Assembly: GCA_049999725.1 (NCBI GenBank)
Contig: JBNGIS010033865.1
Span: 1-25,750, forward strand
Direction: 5' to 3'
Length of the DNA stretch: 25,750 nt
From: Haplomitrium mnioides
Taxonomy: Eukaryota; Marchantiophyta; Haplomitriopsida; Calobryales
The translations under genes were made by a program, and so were the position numbers. Under the pieces are notes generated by a model, which worked only from the letters and a program-made list of their open reading frames with translations, was not told the origin of the DNA and searched no databases. Positions 1-10,230 of the stretch are shown here, in pieces (the stretch's first letter is position 1; every line of letters begins with the position of its first letter).

Positions 1-850
1 AGTTAGTTTGAATTGGAATTAGAATGACTGTTATTGTCAGTTGAGCAAGACATGGGGTACAAGCCTGTTGGCGAGTTCCTGTTTTGCTGGTTAGTCTCAT
101 TGTACATGTGTGCTTGAAGAAATATACAGAGAGTTCATGTCTGTGAGGTCCCCTACTCAAGTTGTTTATTGCAGATTCATGAGGAGCAGTTTGAGGAAGG
201 AACAAAGATTTGCAGTTAGAGTTGGTTGGTGAATGTTTTGCAGGTTTGCAATTGAAGAAGCAATCAGGTAGCATTAGAGGAGTGCATGTCAGGAGGTGCA
301 TGAGTGTGTCCTGCTGGTGGACCTGGGTTCTGAGTTCCAGGTTGTAAATCTGTGGGAGGTTTAGTGGCAAATCAATTCTACTTTAAGTTCTGTTCTGTTC
401 TGTGATTGTTAATTTTTAAGGAGAGAACCTGCTGTGGTCAATCAGTCAATGGATATTGGTTGGTGGGTTGCAGTAGAGCAAGGAGTGCTCAGGATTGTGT
501 GTGCCTATGGAATAGGTGGGCATTTCAACAAATAAACAGAGTAGTGGGTGGTTAGAGGAACAGCAATTGGATGTGAGATCATGAGGGTCGTTCCATAGCT
601 GAGTTCTCAGCATCAAGCTTTGGGATATATTGGGTTGGAGTGGCTTGAGTATCTAGTTTGAGGGAAGTGAGATGTTGTAATGAAGGTAGGCACTGGAGTG
701 TTGGTTTGAGAGTTCCTAGCAAGTTGGGGAACTGGTTGCTTGTGAATTTCTCTGATTCAGCTTCTGTTTAAAATAAGCCTGTACAGCAACTTTCTTATTC
801 TGGAAGTGTCAGTCATACAATTTAAGTAATTCTTGGCTTTTGTTCTATTA

Positions 851-881
<31 letters not shown>

Positions 882-1195
882 TTATGTGTTTGGTTTTGTG
901 TGGAGAAAGGTTGTCAGTCCTAGAGTGGAGAGAGGTCCATCTCTAAACTGATAGAGTGCAGTTTCAGAACTCTTTAAAGAATTTGGAATGTTGGTAAAAG
1001 TGAATATAGAGCAGATTTCTACATAGATCTTGCATGGTTCGATCTCGGGTTGTTGTTTTTTTGGGGTTGGAGTGTTGCTACTGTGCTGTGATATGAACAA
1101 ACAAATTTGAATCTTAAACAAATTTGAATCTTGAACATCATCGTCGTCATTTGCTAATGAGAAAGAAAGGTCCACAACTGTTTGGACATTATGAC
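1..1195. other. Unassigned G/T-rich region without a recognisable gene
   Basis: No open frame here resembles a known protein. The plus strand is G/T-rich compared with the AT-rich DNA that follows, so this may be a separate, older repeat or ordinary intergenic DNA. Small internal repeats are visible: gttctgttctgttctgtg near 388-405, the TAG microsatellite at 851-880, and a 17-bp tandem pair around acaaatttgaatctt at 1101-1133. Confidence 0.5.
851..880. repeat. (TAG)n microsatellite, about 10 units
   Basis: An uninterrupted TAG trinucleotide run of 30 bases, read directly. It lies outside all recognised elements. Confidence 0.97.
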
Positions 1196-1483
1196 TTGAG
1201 CGTCTATCTATTTATTTGTTGGAGTAGTCACTAAAAGATTAAACTTTGATTGCTTGACCAGCAAGAAAGATCCATTGCGTGCAAAAGATTGAATCTTGGA
1301 TCTTATGTACACATTAAGTTCAATTCTCAATTTTTTGCAAGTATATTGTTTACTCCTTGATACTAAACATGCATTGGGTTCATTTCTTGACTATATATGC
1401 GCATAGAGTTCAATCCTTGATCCTATGTGCATAGGAATCACTTGCTCAATCTTTGTCTATCAATGTATCTGATTCAACAAGTG
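1196..1483. other. AT-rich flank with degenerate palindromic motifs
   Basis: No gene is seen. The stretch contains tatgcgcatagagttcaat and cctatgtgcatagg (about 1395-1431), which resemble the degenerate palindromes found elsewhere in the window. It lies just outside the left terminal-like repeat, so it may belong to a neighbouring element fragment. Confidence 0.4.
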
Positions 1484-1534
1484 CAACAACTGCTACTTTG
1501 AACTAGGAACCACTATTGGGTTCCTGTTTCATTT
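1484..1534 (-). repeat. Terminal-like repeat, copy a (methyltransferase-side end)
   Basis: Read on the minus strand, this block aligns with 24391-24440: both begin with aaatg.aacaggaac and run through gttcaaa.tag.agttgtt, after which similarity stops. A core of it (caacaactgctactttgaac, 1484-1503) also matches 18711-18732 in inverted orientation with one mismatch. Position and orientation suit the outer end of a mobile element. No convincing target-site duplication was found by eye. Confidence 0.5.
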
Positions 1535-2302
1535 GGCGTTACAAAAACCAATTTCAAAATTTGAGCATCCAAAATCATGAATTTGATGCTGGTAATATTC
1601 CTTTGCAAAATAAATATAATTTTATATATCAAAATAGCTTACTTTAAGTGCACAATGTATTAAAAACAAATCTTCTTATGAGTATTTTTAAAAAATTGTT
1701 TTTATAATTTCATCTTTCAAAAGTATGAGCATCACCAAACAAAATATATAAAAAGTAAACACATTATTTGTTGTTAAATATTTTCAAAACTAACAATGAC
1801 ATTAATAATTTGTAAAATTTATAAAAACATTCAAATTTTATCCAAAAAATTTTGAACTAAAACCCTAAAGTGTTGGCATAAGAGGATTCTTAAAGCAAAA
1901 TTGTGAAAAGACTATTAAAGCCTATGCATCATGCATAGACGATTGAGGCCCAAGTATAGGCACGCATTGTTTGAAAGATCCATGTGTGCAAGGAGAACTA
2001 GAGCTAACTCGAGCTTGAACAATTGAAGCCCATGCATACATAGAGAACTAAAACGAGCACAAATTGTTGAGTAATTGGAAGCAGGGAATGCAAAAGCCCG
2101 TCTCAGAAGGAATAGAAAATAAAAAAAGGAAAGTGAACTTCCATGCAAGCATAGACTTAATTGCTAATTTTATAAAAACCAATATGTTTTGTTCAAAAAC
2201 CATTTTGCATAGCGAATTGAATCGTGATGAATAGACTTGAATTGGATTGGGAGTGCAACAAGATTGAAACTTCAACAAATAAAATTTTGTGAAGAAAATA
2301 CT
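1535..2302 (-). other. 3' flank of left ParB/methyltransferase pseudogene
   Basis: AT-rich non-coding DNA downstream, on the minus strand, of the left pseudogene. It aligns patchily with 23600-24390 in the other arm; the best stretch is 2120-2190, where tattggtttttataaaatt on the minus strand matches tattggtttttgtaaaaat near 23650. At about 1918-2056 it carries degenerate palindromic units such as cctatgcatcatgcatag. The short open frames here have no family resemblance. Confidence 0.5.
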
Positions 2303-2307
2303 TTATT
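2302..2307 (-). terminator. Polyadenylation signal AATAAA of left pseudogene
   Basis: AATAAA on the minus strand overlaps the shifted stop codon (TAA, 2303-2305). The right copy has the same AATAAAGTATTT context at 23590, so the signal is conserved between copies. Confidence 0.5.
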
Positions 2308-2960
2308 GTGTACAAAAATTGCATCTTTCTAATGCTAGGGCTCTATCCTCTTTAGGAGGAATTGTCTCATCTAAATCAAGTAGTTGAGAAGCTTCAACAT
2401 TTGTAGCCACTAGAGAGTCCTGCTAAGACTTTCCAATCCCAAAGATGGCAAGAGAATCACCAGTAGCACCTGTACCAAGAGGAATAGGTTCCTTGTAGTA
2501 CGCATAGATTATCTACGATTTGGTCATGCTGGATGGTAAAGAAGCCATAGTCAAAACTCTTTAAGGAATGTAGATAGATTGATGTCTATCATATTCCACA
2601 ACGATGAAATTTTACATCAGCTTCAAAGCACAGACAAGGCATGTGCCAAACCCAGAGCAAAGATCTAAGATCCAATCTTGCTTTGTTGATAAATGGTTAA
2701 TAAAAAATTTATAAAAAGCTTGGGACTTTTGATAAACATTCACAAGAGCATCATCTACTGGATGTTTTAGTTTAGCCGACACAATAGGGCAACCGAACAC
2801 ACTCCGCATAATTTACCAAGGACGACTAGTGGCATTAACAAGTTGCAAGTTGAAGAGCCTCATGCTCCTCTTTCCTTCCTTTGTCCAGTATCCCATAGTC
2901 CAATACTCGTGGGTGTGAGCAATTCTTGGACCACCCGAATGATGAATATTGCTTTTGTCC
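2303..2960 (-). pseudogene. Left exon 4: methyltransferase SAM-binding domain
   Basis: It starts after the acceptor ..ctacaag (2961-2966 region) with frame GQKQYSSFGWSKNCSHPRVL. After a short break comes a second open stretch (2809-2612) that holds LKHPVDDALVNVYQ, a spacer, DWILDLCSGFGTCLVCALKL and, past a stop, VEYD. Known beta-class methylases have a similar tail: HP..KP., then D.VLD.F.GSGT, then an acidic residue in a (V/I)E.D motif. The right copy matches residue for residue over most of this part, including its own damaged version of the loop. The end contains EASQLLDLDETIPPKEDRA, which matches the right copy's C-terminus. Confidence 0.6.
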
Positions 2961-3058
2961 TTGTAGTAAGAAAAACAAACAAATCAAACACTTAAAACAT
3001 AGTGTAGAAAAACTAAACAATGCAAACTAAAAACCCAAAAAATCAAAAAAGAACCTAC

Positions 3059-3616
3059 CAGATGTCATGGTCGATGGGACAACAAACCTTTAGAAGAGCA
3101 TCATCGACAATGCCAAATTGTTGCAAAGAATGTATTATTACAAAAGACCAAAAATCAAAAGTCGTGATTGATGCAAAAGAGGAAACCATATCAAAAATGC
3201 CATCTCTAGAAAAGGGTTCAGAATCATCATGCTTACATTCCTCAAGGTTTCAACCATAAGGAATATTTGCAATTGCCAAAGTGAAACATCTAGGTTTCTC
3301 AAATCCCTTCAACTGACAAACATTTTCCTCCTCATGGACTTGGTAATATGCAACGTTGAGTCGATCAACAAAAATCAATAAGTCTTTGTCTTCGTCTCTT
3401 AGAACTCCATTAGTGGGAAGAGCAGCAACATCATTTTGTTGCTTTGATTTCCACTCTCTAGCTTTCTGGCAATGAAGTAGAAAAGTAGGATGGTAGGAAA
3501 TAAGTGTTGGGGTCTGGTCTTGATCTTATGGGGCTTCTTCAAACCCTGATATTTTTTTGCCCTTTTGCAGCTATTGCAATTTTTTTGGCAAGTTGTCATT
3601 TAAAATTTTTGTCCCC
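3059..3616 (-). pseudogene. Left exon 3 of ParB/methyltransferase pseudogene
   Basis: Bounded on the minus strand by acceptor gtag|ggggac at 3616 and donor ctg|gtaggttc at 3059. Its length, 558 bp, is within one base of the right exon 3. Visible blocks include AREWKSKQQND, FVDRLNVAYYQVHEEE, CFTLAIANIPYG and IDHDIW, with several stops and at least one frame change. Block FTLAIANIPYG is shared with the right copy. The role of this segment is not recognised; from its position it should lead into the methyltransferase domain. Confidence 0.6.
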
Positions 3617-3721
3617 CTACACATAGCATAAACGAAAAAAAACAAGAGGAGACAACAAAAACAATGTACACTTTAAAGAGGAAGACATTGCGAGCAAAGA
3701 CCTTCAAGTCAGCCTAATCAA

Positions 3722-4235
3722 TAACTTGAGAGTCCAAAATAGCATGGACATTGGAGTCCAAACTAAGATGGATATTGAAGTCTATGCGTGCATGGACTTC
3801 AATGTCCAAACGTGCAAGAACTTCAATGTCCTTGAGCGCTTGGACTTCAATGTCCATGCACGCATGGACTTCAGGGTCCAAGAGCACAAGGACTTCAATG
3901 TCCCTCGGCGTATGGACTTCAATGTCCATGCACGCGAGGACTTCAATGTCAGGCGCGCGAAGACTTCAATGTCCAAGTGCAGGAGGACTTTAATATCCAA
4001 GCACTCAGGGACTTCAAAGTCCATGCGCATATGGACTTCAAAGTCTAGGCACACTTGAACTTCAATGTCCATGTGCGCATGGACTTGCTAGTCCAAGCAC
4101 GCATTGACTAGAGAATCTCTTGCAAGCCTGGACTAGAGAATCCATGCGTACATGGACTTGATAGTCCAAGTGCGCCAAACTAGAGAGTCTTTGTCGCATA
4201 AACTTCACAGTCCATCCACAGATGGACTCAAAATC
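3722..4235. repeat. Palindromic 24-bp minisatellite, array 1 (left intron 2)
   Basis: About twenty units with a 24-bp period, for example gtccatgcacgcatggactt followed by caat. Each unit joins two inverted halves (gtccatgc and gcatggac), so neighbouring units can pair on either strand. The last quarter (4110-4235) is less regular. The array fills most of intron 2 (3617-4318) of the left pseudogene. Because 24 is divisible by three and the unit is near-palindromic, open frames with an eight-residue period appear on both strands; I treat these as artefacts. Confidence 0.95.
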
Positions 4236-4318
4236 ATTTTAATTCTTACAAAAGACAATTTACAAAAAATTCAATGCAATTCTAGAGAAATAAATGTATA
4301 GTGGAAAAATAAACTTAC

Positions 4319-4910
4319 CAAAAGCTTCTCAAAACTTGAGTAAAATACAGACATCTTTGACTCCTTGTTGTGGAGAGGGTACTCCTCTCTAGCTTCTTCC
4401 TAAGAGCTGCAATAAACTTCAGAGCGGAAAGACTTTACCATGACTATCAAAACTTTGTGTCTCTCCACCTTGCGAGACATTTCTTCGATGGAAAGCTCTC
4501 TGGCTTCCACGCATTTCAAACAAATATTTTAACTTTGTCGAGAAGACCTTGAAGGGACCTCAAAGGTGTCCACTTCATGTCCTCCATTCTCAGTGATCCC
4601 TTGGCCTTAGGCTTCTAACCCTTCATTGTATTCTTCTCCCACATATAAAAAATGCTATGTTGTAAATCCCATAGCTCACCACTTCGGAACGCCAACTGGA
4701 ATCAATTGTCTTCAAAAGTGAATGACTTCTCAAGAGCCAACTTTGGCTTGATCTCCAAGGTCTCCAACACTAACTCTCTTTTTAATTTCTAGGATGAAAC
4801 CATCCCACAGTGCTCCACAAACCTCTAATGTCAATATTGGACCTTCTGAATCAATGTCATTTCTAATCAGTACCTTTGGTTGCAATTGTCATCTATTGCA
4901 AATATGCAGG
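4319..4910 (-). pseudogene. Left exon 2, 3' part (beyond the Ty3 insertion)
   Basis: Continuation of exon 2 on the minus strand from the Ty3 edge down to the donor, where the minus strand reads ttttg|gtaagttt. It begins with a segment reading IFAIDDN, which matches FFATDDN in the right copy directly after the ParB-like block. It continues with KRELVLETLEIKPKLALEKS, FRSGELWDLQ and KAKGSLRMEDMKWTPLRSLQ. Each has a clear counterpart between 21150 and 21480. Stops and frameshifts are scattered through it. The segment after the ParB-like domain is not assigned to a known domain. Confidence 0.65.
4906..4910. other. Left target-site duplication of Ty3 element
   Basis: gcagg before the 5' LTR pairs with gcatg (10949-10953) after the 3' LTR: four of five bases match, as expected for an old 5-bp duplication. 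The right-arm exon, which lacks the insertion, confirms this as an insertion point. Confidence 0.65.
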
Positions 4911-5425
4911 TGTAATGGTCACTAACTTTAGTAAGCTATAGCTAAAAATAATGTCAAATATATCTAGAAAGCTATTACTAAGAGTAGCAAAAAGCAATTG
5001 CTATTATAGAGAATTGGACATGTGGCACGATGAGAGAAAGTCAACAAATTATAGTGAAAGAGGGAGTCTAGATAGACTACTTTAGAAGAGGATAAGAATA
5101 TGTGGCAAGCGGAGAATTAAAGTAAAGAGAAGGTTCTAAAGATAAGGACACATAGCAGAAGGAGAACAAAAGTAAAGGGTGGTCCAATTAGAGTGAGAGA
5201 GAAAAGAGAGGTCCAATCAGAAGAGGATAGAAAAGGAACCAATGGGGTTCCTCCACCTATGTAAGCAAAGTGTCTGCTCTTAAGTATATAAAGAAGGGAG
5301 AGTGCCTTGTTTGGCATCTCTTACCTTGTGGGTTTTCCAAGTTCTTTGTGCACTTCTCTTGTGCTAACTTGTATGTGTTGTATTTGTACTAACGTATGTG
5401 TGTAATGTGGGTGTGTAGTGTTACA
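4911..5425 (+). repeat. 5' LTR of Ty3 chromovirus
   Basis: Begins tgtaatggtc and ends gtgttaca, the TG...CA form. It is 515 bp long and aligns over its whole length with 10464-10948. It contains a TATA-like box, tatataaa, at 5285-5292 inside a 32-bp stretch that the 3' LTR lacks. Confidence 0.95.
5285..5292 (+). promoter_or_regulatory. TATA-like box in the 5' LTR
   Basis: tatataaa lies about 135 bases before the LTR end, a suitable place for an LTR promoter. The matching position in the 3' LTR is deleted. Confidence 0.55.
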
Positions 5426-5426
5426 A

Positions 5427-5442
5427 TGGTATCAGAGCTTGG
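5427..5442 (+). other. Primer-binding site, initiator-Met tRNA type
   Basis: tggtatcagagcttgg starts two bases after the 5' LTR. TGGTATCAGAGC is the usual minus-strand primer site for the initiator methionine tRNA in plant LTR retrotransposons. Confidence 0.9.
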
Positions 5443-5628
5443 TCTTCTCTAAAGAGTGTCGATTACCCCTCTTTGGAGAAGTACTTAAGACCTTTTGGAG
5501 TAGTGGAATCTCTACTTTTTATTGACTCCATTAGAGTCAAACTTTCAAGTTTTCATGAATAAAGGATAGTGAATATCCTATCCTTTATAAATGAAGATAA
5601 GAAGTTTGATTTGATGCCATGGTAGCCA

Positions 5629-6053
5629 ATGGATAGAGGAGCATTTGTACCTCCTAGAATTCCTCTATTAAATCCGTTTAACATTCATGTGTTTCATATT
5701 GACAAGCATTTCTTTCGTCAATTTCTAGTATATAACTTTGGTGATGACTTTATAGTTTTTGTGATGGAATCAAGAGAGCCTGTTATATTGCCTGTGGTAA
5801 ATTATGGTGTTACATGGGAGTGTTTTATTTATATTTTATAGTAGAAAGAAAATTGAATTTGAACCAAGCTCCTCTAGAAGAGTTCAACTCCAAATGTCAT
5901 ATTTCTATTAGAGTAACACTTAAACAAATGCAACAAGATTTTCTTGTTCGTAAGTTTGGAGAGAGGTTTTGTAATGCGATGTTGGCATCCACTAAACCTT
6001 TTATTTTACCTATTCTTCAAAATTGGAATGTTTATATATTTGTTTTTGTATAA
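5629..6053 (+). pseudogene. Leader open frames of the Ty3 element with an internally repeated domain
   Basis: Two overlapping frames precede gag: 5629-5841 (70 codons) and 5814-6053 (79 codons), in different frames. Their products resemble each other: the first has QFLVYNFGDDF and later PVILPVVNYGV, the second DFLVRKFGERF and later PFILPILQNWNV. This suggests an ancestral leader ORF with two copies of a small domain, now separated by a frameshift. The long 5' leader of plant Ty3 elements does not normally carry such a frame, and I do not recognise the domain. It could be captured host or element sequence, or an extended gag N-terminus. Confidence 0.4.
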
Positions 6054-6125
6054 GTTAGAGGGTTAGACTGTGAGGGAACAATATGGATGCTAACTCTAAT
6101 AGTTGTGAACAATAGAGTGTGGATG

Positions 6126-7019
6126 ATGGCAAAGTTGGAAGAACTTCAAGTAGCTCTTATAGCAAGCCAACAACAAACCAACATGTTGATGGCAAAAATG
6201 GTGTAAATGCGATTACAATAAGAAAGTGGAGAAGGAATTCCAGAGACGCTACTTCAAAAAATGAGCAAGTCATGCAAGGTAGAGCCTTATGGAGGAAGTT
6301 GCATAGTTGGCATCATAGAAAGATGGGTCTATCGAATGGAAGTTCATATATTACATTATCCAAATGCTTCAAATTTGGAGAAAAAATTGTTTGCAATATC
6401 ATTTTTAACCAAGCATGCATCAATATAGCTACAAGGTTCGGAGCGACCAAAAAATACACAAGGAGAACAACTTTTGTGGAGCAGTTTAAAAGAAGGTTTG
6501 CTCCAAAATTTTAAAGCGGTAGATTCTATATTGACGCTTTAGGAGTTGGAGCACAAAGGAAGCGTTGCAAGATACATTGAGGAATTTCAAAGCTTGCAAG
6601 TTCAAATCGAAGATATGAGTCCAGCGGATGCTCTTGACAAATTTTTACAAGGGTTAAAGAGAAAGATGAGAGGAGAAGTTATGATGCGCAACCCAAAAGA
6701 TGTAAATGAAGCCATTTCATTTGCTCAAAGAATTGAAAGGACACTAGGTAATGTGCAAACTAGAGGAAACTATGGCCCCACGCCTATGGAGTTAGGAAAT
6801 ATGAGAAGAAGAGAATTTCATCGCCCAAATCACCAACAAGGAGGACCACAAAATACTAATGAAAGGAGGATGGATGACAGACGAGAAACTCAAACATGCT
6901 ACAATTGTGGTCGGGTAGGGCACATTGCACCAAATTGTAGAGCAGTACAACACAATCAAGGGCGAGTGTTTCGGCGGCCTCTTCACAACATCAACAATGA
7001 AGGAGATGAAGAATGTTAG
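6126..7019 (+). pseudogene. gag pseudogene of Ty3 element
   Basis: Read in one frame from ATG 6126 to the stop at 7017-7019. The start MAKLEELQVALIASQQQ is helical and typical of Ty3 gag N-termini; the choice of this ATG is a judgement, because an upstream ATG at 6083 lies in another frame. In-frame stops occur near 6203, 6218, 6426 and 6540. The part from 6546 on is open and includes the retrotransposon gag core (SVARYIEEFQSLQVQIEDM) and a zinc knuckle, CYNCGRVGHIAPNC (C-x2-C-x4-H-x4-C), at 6897-6938. Gag forms the particle and binds element RNA. The stops rule out a full-length product. Confidence 0.85.
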
Positions 7020-7416
7020 GGAAACGATGGGCACTAGTAAAAAAACCTTGTGGTTTTGCTGGGATGAAGAAGAAAGGCAAGGAAAGTATCTACTATATGA
7101 AAAACAAAAAAATAGAGGGTTAATTATAGTCGATGGATGCATGGAAGGATCTGCAATAAGAGTTTTGGTGGACTCTAGAGCCGAAGAAAATTACTTATCA
7201 CGAGCAATAACATTGAAGTTGAAGTTGCCTCTTGAAAAAGAAGAGCACGAAGTGGTGGAAATAACAAATCGCCAAAGCGGGTTTATTGAACGATTATCTC
7301 ATGGTATAGCTTTACATATGGGTAACTATAAAGAGAAGTTAGAGTGGAAGATCACAACATTGGCAAGATATGACGCTATTCTTGGAATGAAGTGGTCACA
7401 AAGATATAATTCATAA
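6925..7416 (+). pseudogene. Aspartic protease region of Ty3 pol
   Basis: The frame is open from 6925 and overlaps the end of gag in a different frame. Around 7170 it reads RVLVDSRAEENYLS where active retropepsins have D-(S/T)-G. Arg therefore replaces the catalytic-loop Gly, which one GGA to AGA change explains. YDAILGMKW near 7368 matches the conserved (Y/A)D.ILGM.W strand that closes the protease fold. A stop follows at 7416. The protease would cut the Gag-Pol polyprotein; the G-to-R change and the stops indicate it is inactive. Confidence 0.8.
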
Positions 7417-7473
7417 GTCGATTGGAGAAAGAAGACACTCACGACATCTCAATGGAAGATTTGGAGAGATTGA

Positions 7474-8516
7474 GTGCGATCTTATTCAAGACACCTACCC
7501 CTATATGTGATTGGAGCAAATGCAATCAAAAAGCAAGATATGGTGTTTTTAGGACTCATACGTGAGCTCACTATTGACAAGGAAGACTCAAATCATAATG
7601 TTCCACAAGAATTTCAAGGTGTTTTGAAGGAGTTTCATGACGTTTTTCCCAATGATTTGCCTAAGGGTTTGCCTCCAAAACGATGCATTGATCACAAGAT
7701 TGAGGTTATTCCAAGAAGTACTCCACCATGCAAAGCACCATATCGTTTGACTCCTCATGAATTGGAGGAATGCAAGTTTCAGATTACAGAATTGTTGGAA
7801 AAAGGATTCATTCAACCAAGCATTTCTCCTTATGGTGCACTAGTACAATTTGTGAAAAAGAAGAATGGGGGTGTGAGGATGTGCATTGACTATTGAGCAC
7901 TCAATCAACAAATGGTGAAAAATAAATATCCATTACCAAGGATGGATGATTTATTTGATCAACTTCAAGGAGCAAATTACTTCACAAAATTGGACTTGAG
8001 AAGCGGATATAATCAAATCCAAATAGCAGAAGGTGATGTGCAAAAAACCACATTTCGAAGTCGATACATGCATTTTAAATATCTTGTTATACCTTTTGGA
8101 TTAACCAACTCTCCTACAACATTTATGAGTCTTATAAATGATATTTTTCGATCTTATTTGGATAAGTTTGTTATTTTTTTTGGGATGATATTCTCATCTA
8201 CATCAAGAGTCTTCAAGAGCATCAACAACATTTGCGTACAGTATTAAAGGTACTTCAAAACCACAAGCTATATGTGAAGATGTCCAAATGTGAAATTGGA
8301 AAAAAGGAGGTTGACTACTTGGGTCATCGTGTAAGTGCATCAAGAATCCAAGTTATGGATGAGAAAGTGGAGGCAATTCAGAAGTGGGAAGCTCTTTGTG
8401 GTCAAACACAACTAAGGGGATTTTTGGGGCTAACCGGGTTTTATCGTCAATTTGTGAAAGGTTTTGCACAAATAGGAGAACCATTAACCAACTTTCTCAA
8501 GAAAAGTCACACATGA
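7474..8516 (+). pseudogene. Reverse transcriptase region of Ty3 pol
   Basis: 7474-8180 is in one frame and 8180-8516 in another. Recognisable RT blocks in order: HKIEVIP..., GVRMCIDY followed by a stop at 7894-7896 where the family has Arg (CGA to TGA), [30 protein letters not shown], and [10 protein letters not shown]. The catalytic DD (DDILIYIKS) is reached only after a one-base shift at the T-run 8171-8181. The thumb follows with KCEIGKKEVDYLGH and GFLGLTGFYRQFV. RT copies element RNA into DNA in the particle. The frameshift next to the active site and the stop exclude activity. Confidence 0.92.
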
Positions 8517-8990
8517 TCATGGGGAGCTGCAGAAGAGTTGGCATTCCAAGCATTGAAGAAATCACTTCTTCATGCTCATATTCTTAAATGGTATGATTCT
8601 AAGTGACCAATCAAACTTTCGGTGGATGCATTGGGAAAGGCTATTAGCGGAGTTTTGCAACAAGAATGGGAGGATGGTTGGCATCCTATTGCCTTCTTTT
8701 CTAAGAAATTGAGCGACACTGAACAAAACTACCACACTACGTAGCGGGAAGAATTGGCGATTGTGCTATCAACCAAACATTGGAAGCATTATCTAGGAGA
8801 TAAGGAGTTTATTTTTGAAACCGACCATAAACCTTTAATCTATCTAGAAACTCAAAATGAGCTCTCAAAATAGCAGATTTGTTAGGCAGAGTGGCGACAA
8901 CGGTTCCATATGAAGATGGTCTATGTGGAAGGAAAACGACAAATTGCAGATGCCTTGACCCACATGCCTCAACTCAACATCTTGTTAGAA
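8517..8990 (+). pseudogene. RNase H region of Ty3 pol
   Basis: Same frame as the RT thumb, with in-frame stops near 8514, 8604 and 8742 and others near 8870. Catalytic acids are visible: Asp in LSVDALGKA (8625), Glu in REELAIV (8748) and Asp in ETDHKPLIYL (8823). GKRQIADALTHMP near 8929 is the usual end of the Ty3 RNase H domain. The enzyme removes element RNA from RNA-DNA hybrids during reverse transcription. The acids survive, but the frame is broken. Confidence 0.88.
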
Positions 8991-10230
8991 ATCACAATTC
9001 ATCCTACTTGGTGGATGGAAATGTTGGCTACAACAAAAGAAGATGAGGAGATCATTGCCGCACAACAAAAGAATCCAGCAAAAGAGGTGAGAGGATTGAT
9101 TTTCTTCCAAGGCAAGGTATGGGTTTTTAATAATGTTGAGCTTCGCTTTGAGGTTTTGTATGAAGCACATTATTCGGCAATTAGTGGACATGTTGGAATT
9201 AAGAAAACTTTGGACAATCTTCAATGAGTCTAGTATTGGCCTAAGATGCATCAAGATGTGGAGACCTATGTTCGAAGTTGTTTGGTTTGTCAACAAAACA
9301 AAGCGACCAATCTTAAATGTGGATGTTTATTACAATCGTTGCCTATCTCGAATCGAAGATAGGAATATATGAGTATGGATATTGCATGTGAGTTACCACA
9401 TACTTCTACGGGTTATGATGTTATTGCTGTTTTTGTGGACAAACTTAGCAAAATGATTCATATTCGTCCGACTACCAAATCAGTGACAACACCGTAGTTA
9501 GTACGAATTCAGTTGGAAGCGATCTACTCTCATCATGGTATCTCCAAAGTGATTAACTCCGACCGCGACACTCAATTTACCAGCATGTTCTAGCACACAA
9601 TATTTGGTCTTCTCAAAACCAAATTAGCTATGTCCACTGCTTATCACCCTGAATTGGATGGTCAAACTGAAAGAGCCAACCGCACTATCAAAGATATATT
9701 GCAGGCTTTTACTTTGGAAGAACAAGAAGAATGGAATTGGTTGCTACCTCTTGTGGAGCTCTCTTACAAGAACTCCATCAACAACTCTACACGAGCCGCA
9801 CCTTTCTTTTTGATGTATGGTGAGCATCCAACTACTCTATCTAATCTTCATTCTGCATTGCCATCTAAGAGTCCAGCTGCCGATGATTTCCTCCATCGGC
9901 TACACCACAACATCCAACGTGCCAAGGAAAAACTTGAAGTTGCTTATAATTGCCAAAAACAATATGCCAATGCTCATTGTCACAAAGTGACCTTTGTTAT
10001 AAGTGACCAAGTATGGCTCTCTATGTCCAATCTTCCTTTACTTCGCTCTCGTAAGCTATCTGCTCACTTTATTGGACCATTTTCTATTTTTGCTCGTATC
10101 GGTGAAGTAGCCTATCAACTTGTTTTACCTCCTTACATGAGGATTCATCCGATTTTTCATGTCTCTTTATTACGTGCTTTTTACTTCACTCTTCCACCTT
10201 CACTTGTACCAAAGAACCCTCTCCACCACC
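8991..10230 (+). pseudogene. Integrase region of Ty3 pol
   Basis: Continues in the same frame. The zinc-binding half is EAHYSAISGHVG followed by CLVC. The catalytic triad is Asp 9378 (SMDIACELP), Asp 9561 (NSDRDTQF) and Glu 9669 (DGQTERANR), with 35 residues between the last two, which is the D,D35E spacing. In-frame stops interrupt it near 9225, 9231, 9360, 9495 and 9591. From 9630 it is open and includes the linker (KLSAHFIGPF, HPIFHVSLLR) that leads to the chromodomain. Integrase inserts the cDNA into the chromosome; this one is inactive. Confidence 0.93.

Noticed and set aside
882-1175. Minus-strand open frame of 97 codons
   Set aside because: It has low-complexity composition, no recognisable motif and no counterpart elsewhere in the window.
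1475-1483. Target-site duplication for the proposed large element
   Set aside because: Flanks of copies a, b and c were compared at several possible borders and none gave a convincing direct repeat.
3020-3259. Plus-strand open frame of 79 codons
   Set aside because: It is antisense to left exon 3, which has a matching counterpart in the right arm; the plus-strand frame has no family resemblance.
3714-4072. Open frames on both strands with an eight-residue repeat (MDFNVHAR type)
   Set aside because: They come from the 24-bp near-palindromic minisatellite in an intron; 24 is a multiple of three, so several frames stay open on both strands. The same applies at 11925-12232, 19752-20171 and 21744-22125.
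3722-4235. CRISPR-like array
   Set aside because: The repeats are contiguous with no unique spacers, vary between units and sit in an intron of a eukaryotic gene copy.
6792-7142. Minus-strand open frame of 116 codons
   Set aside because: It is a shadow of the well-supported gag and protease frames on the plus strand.
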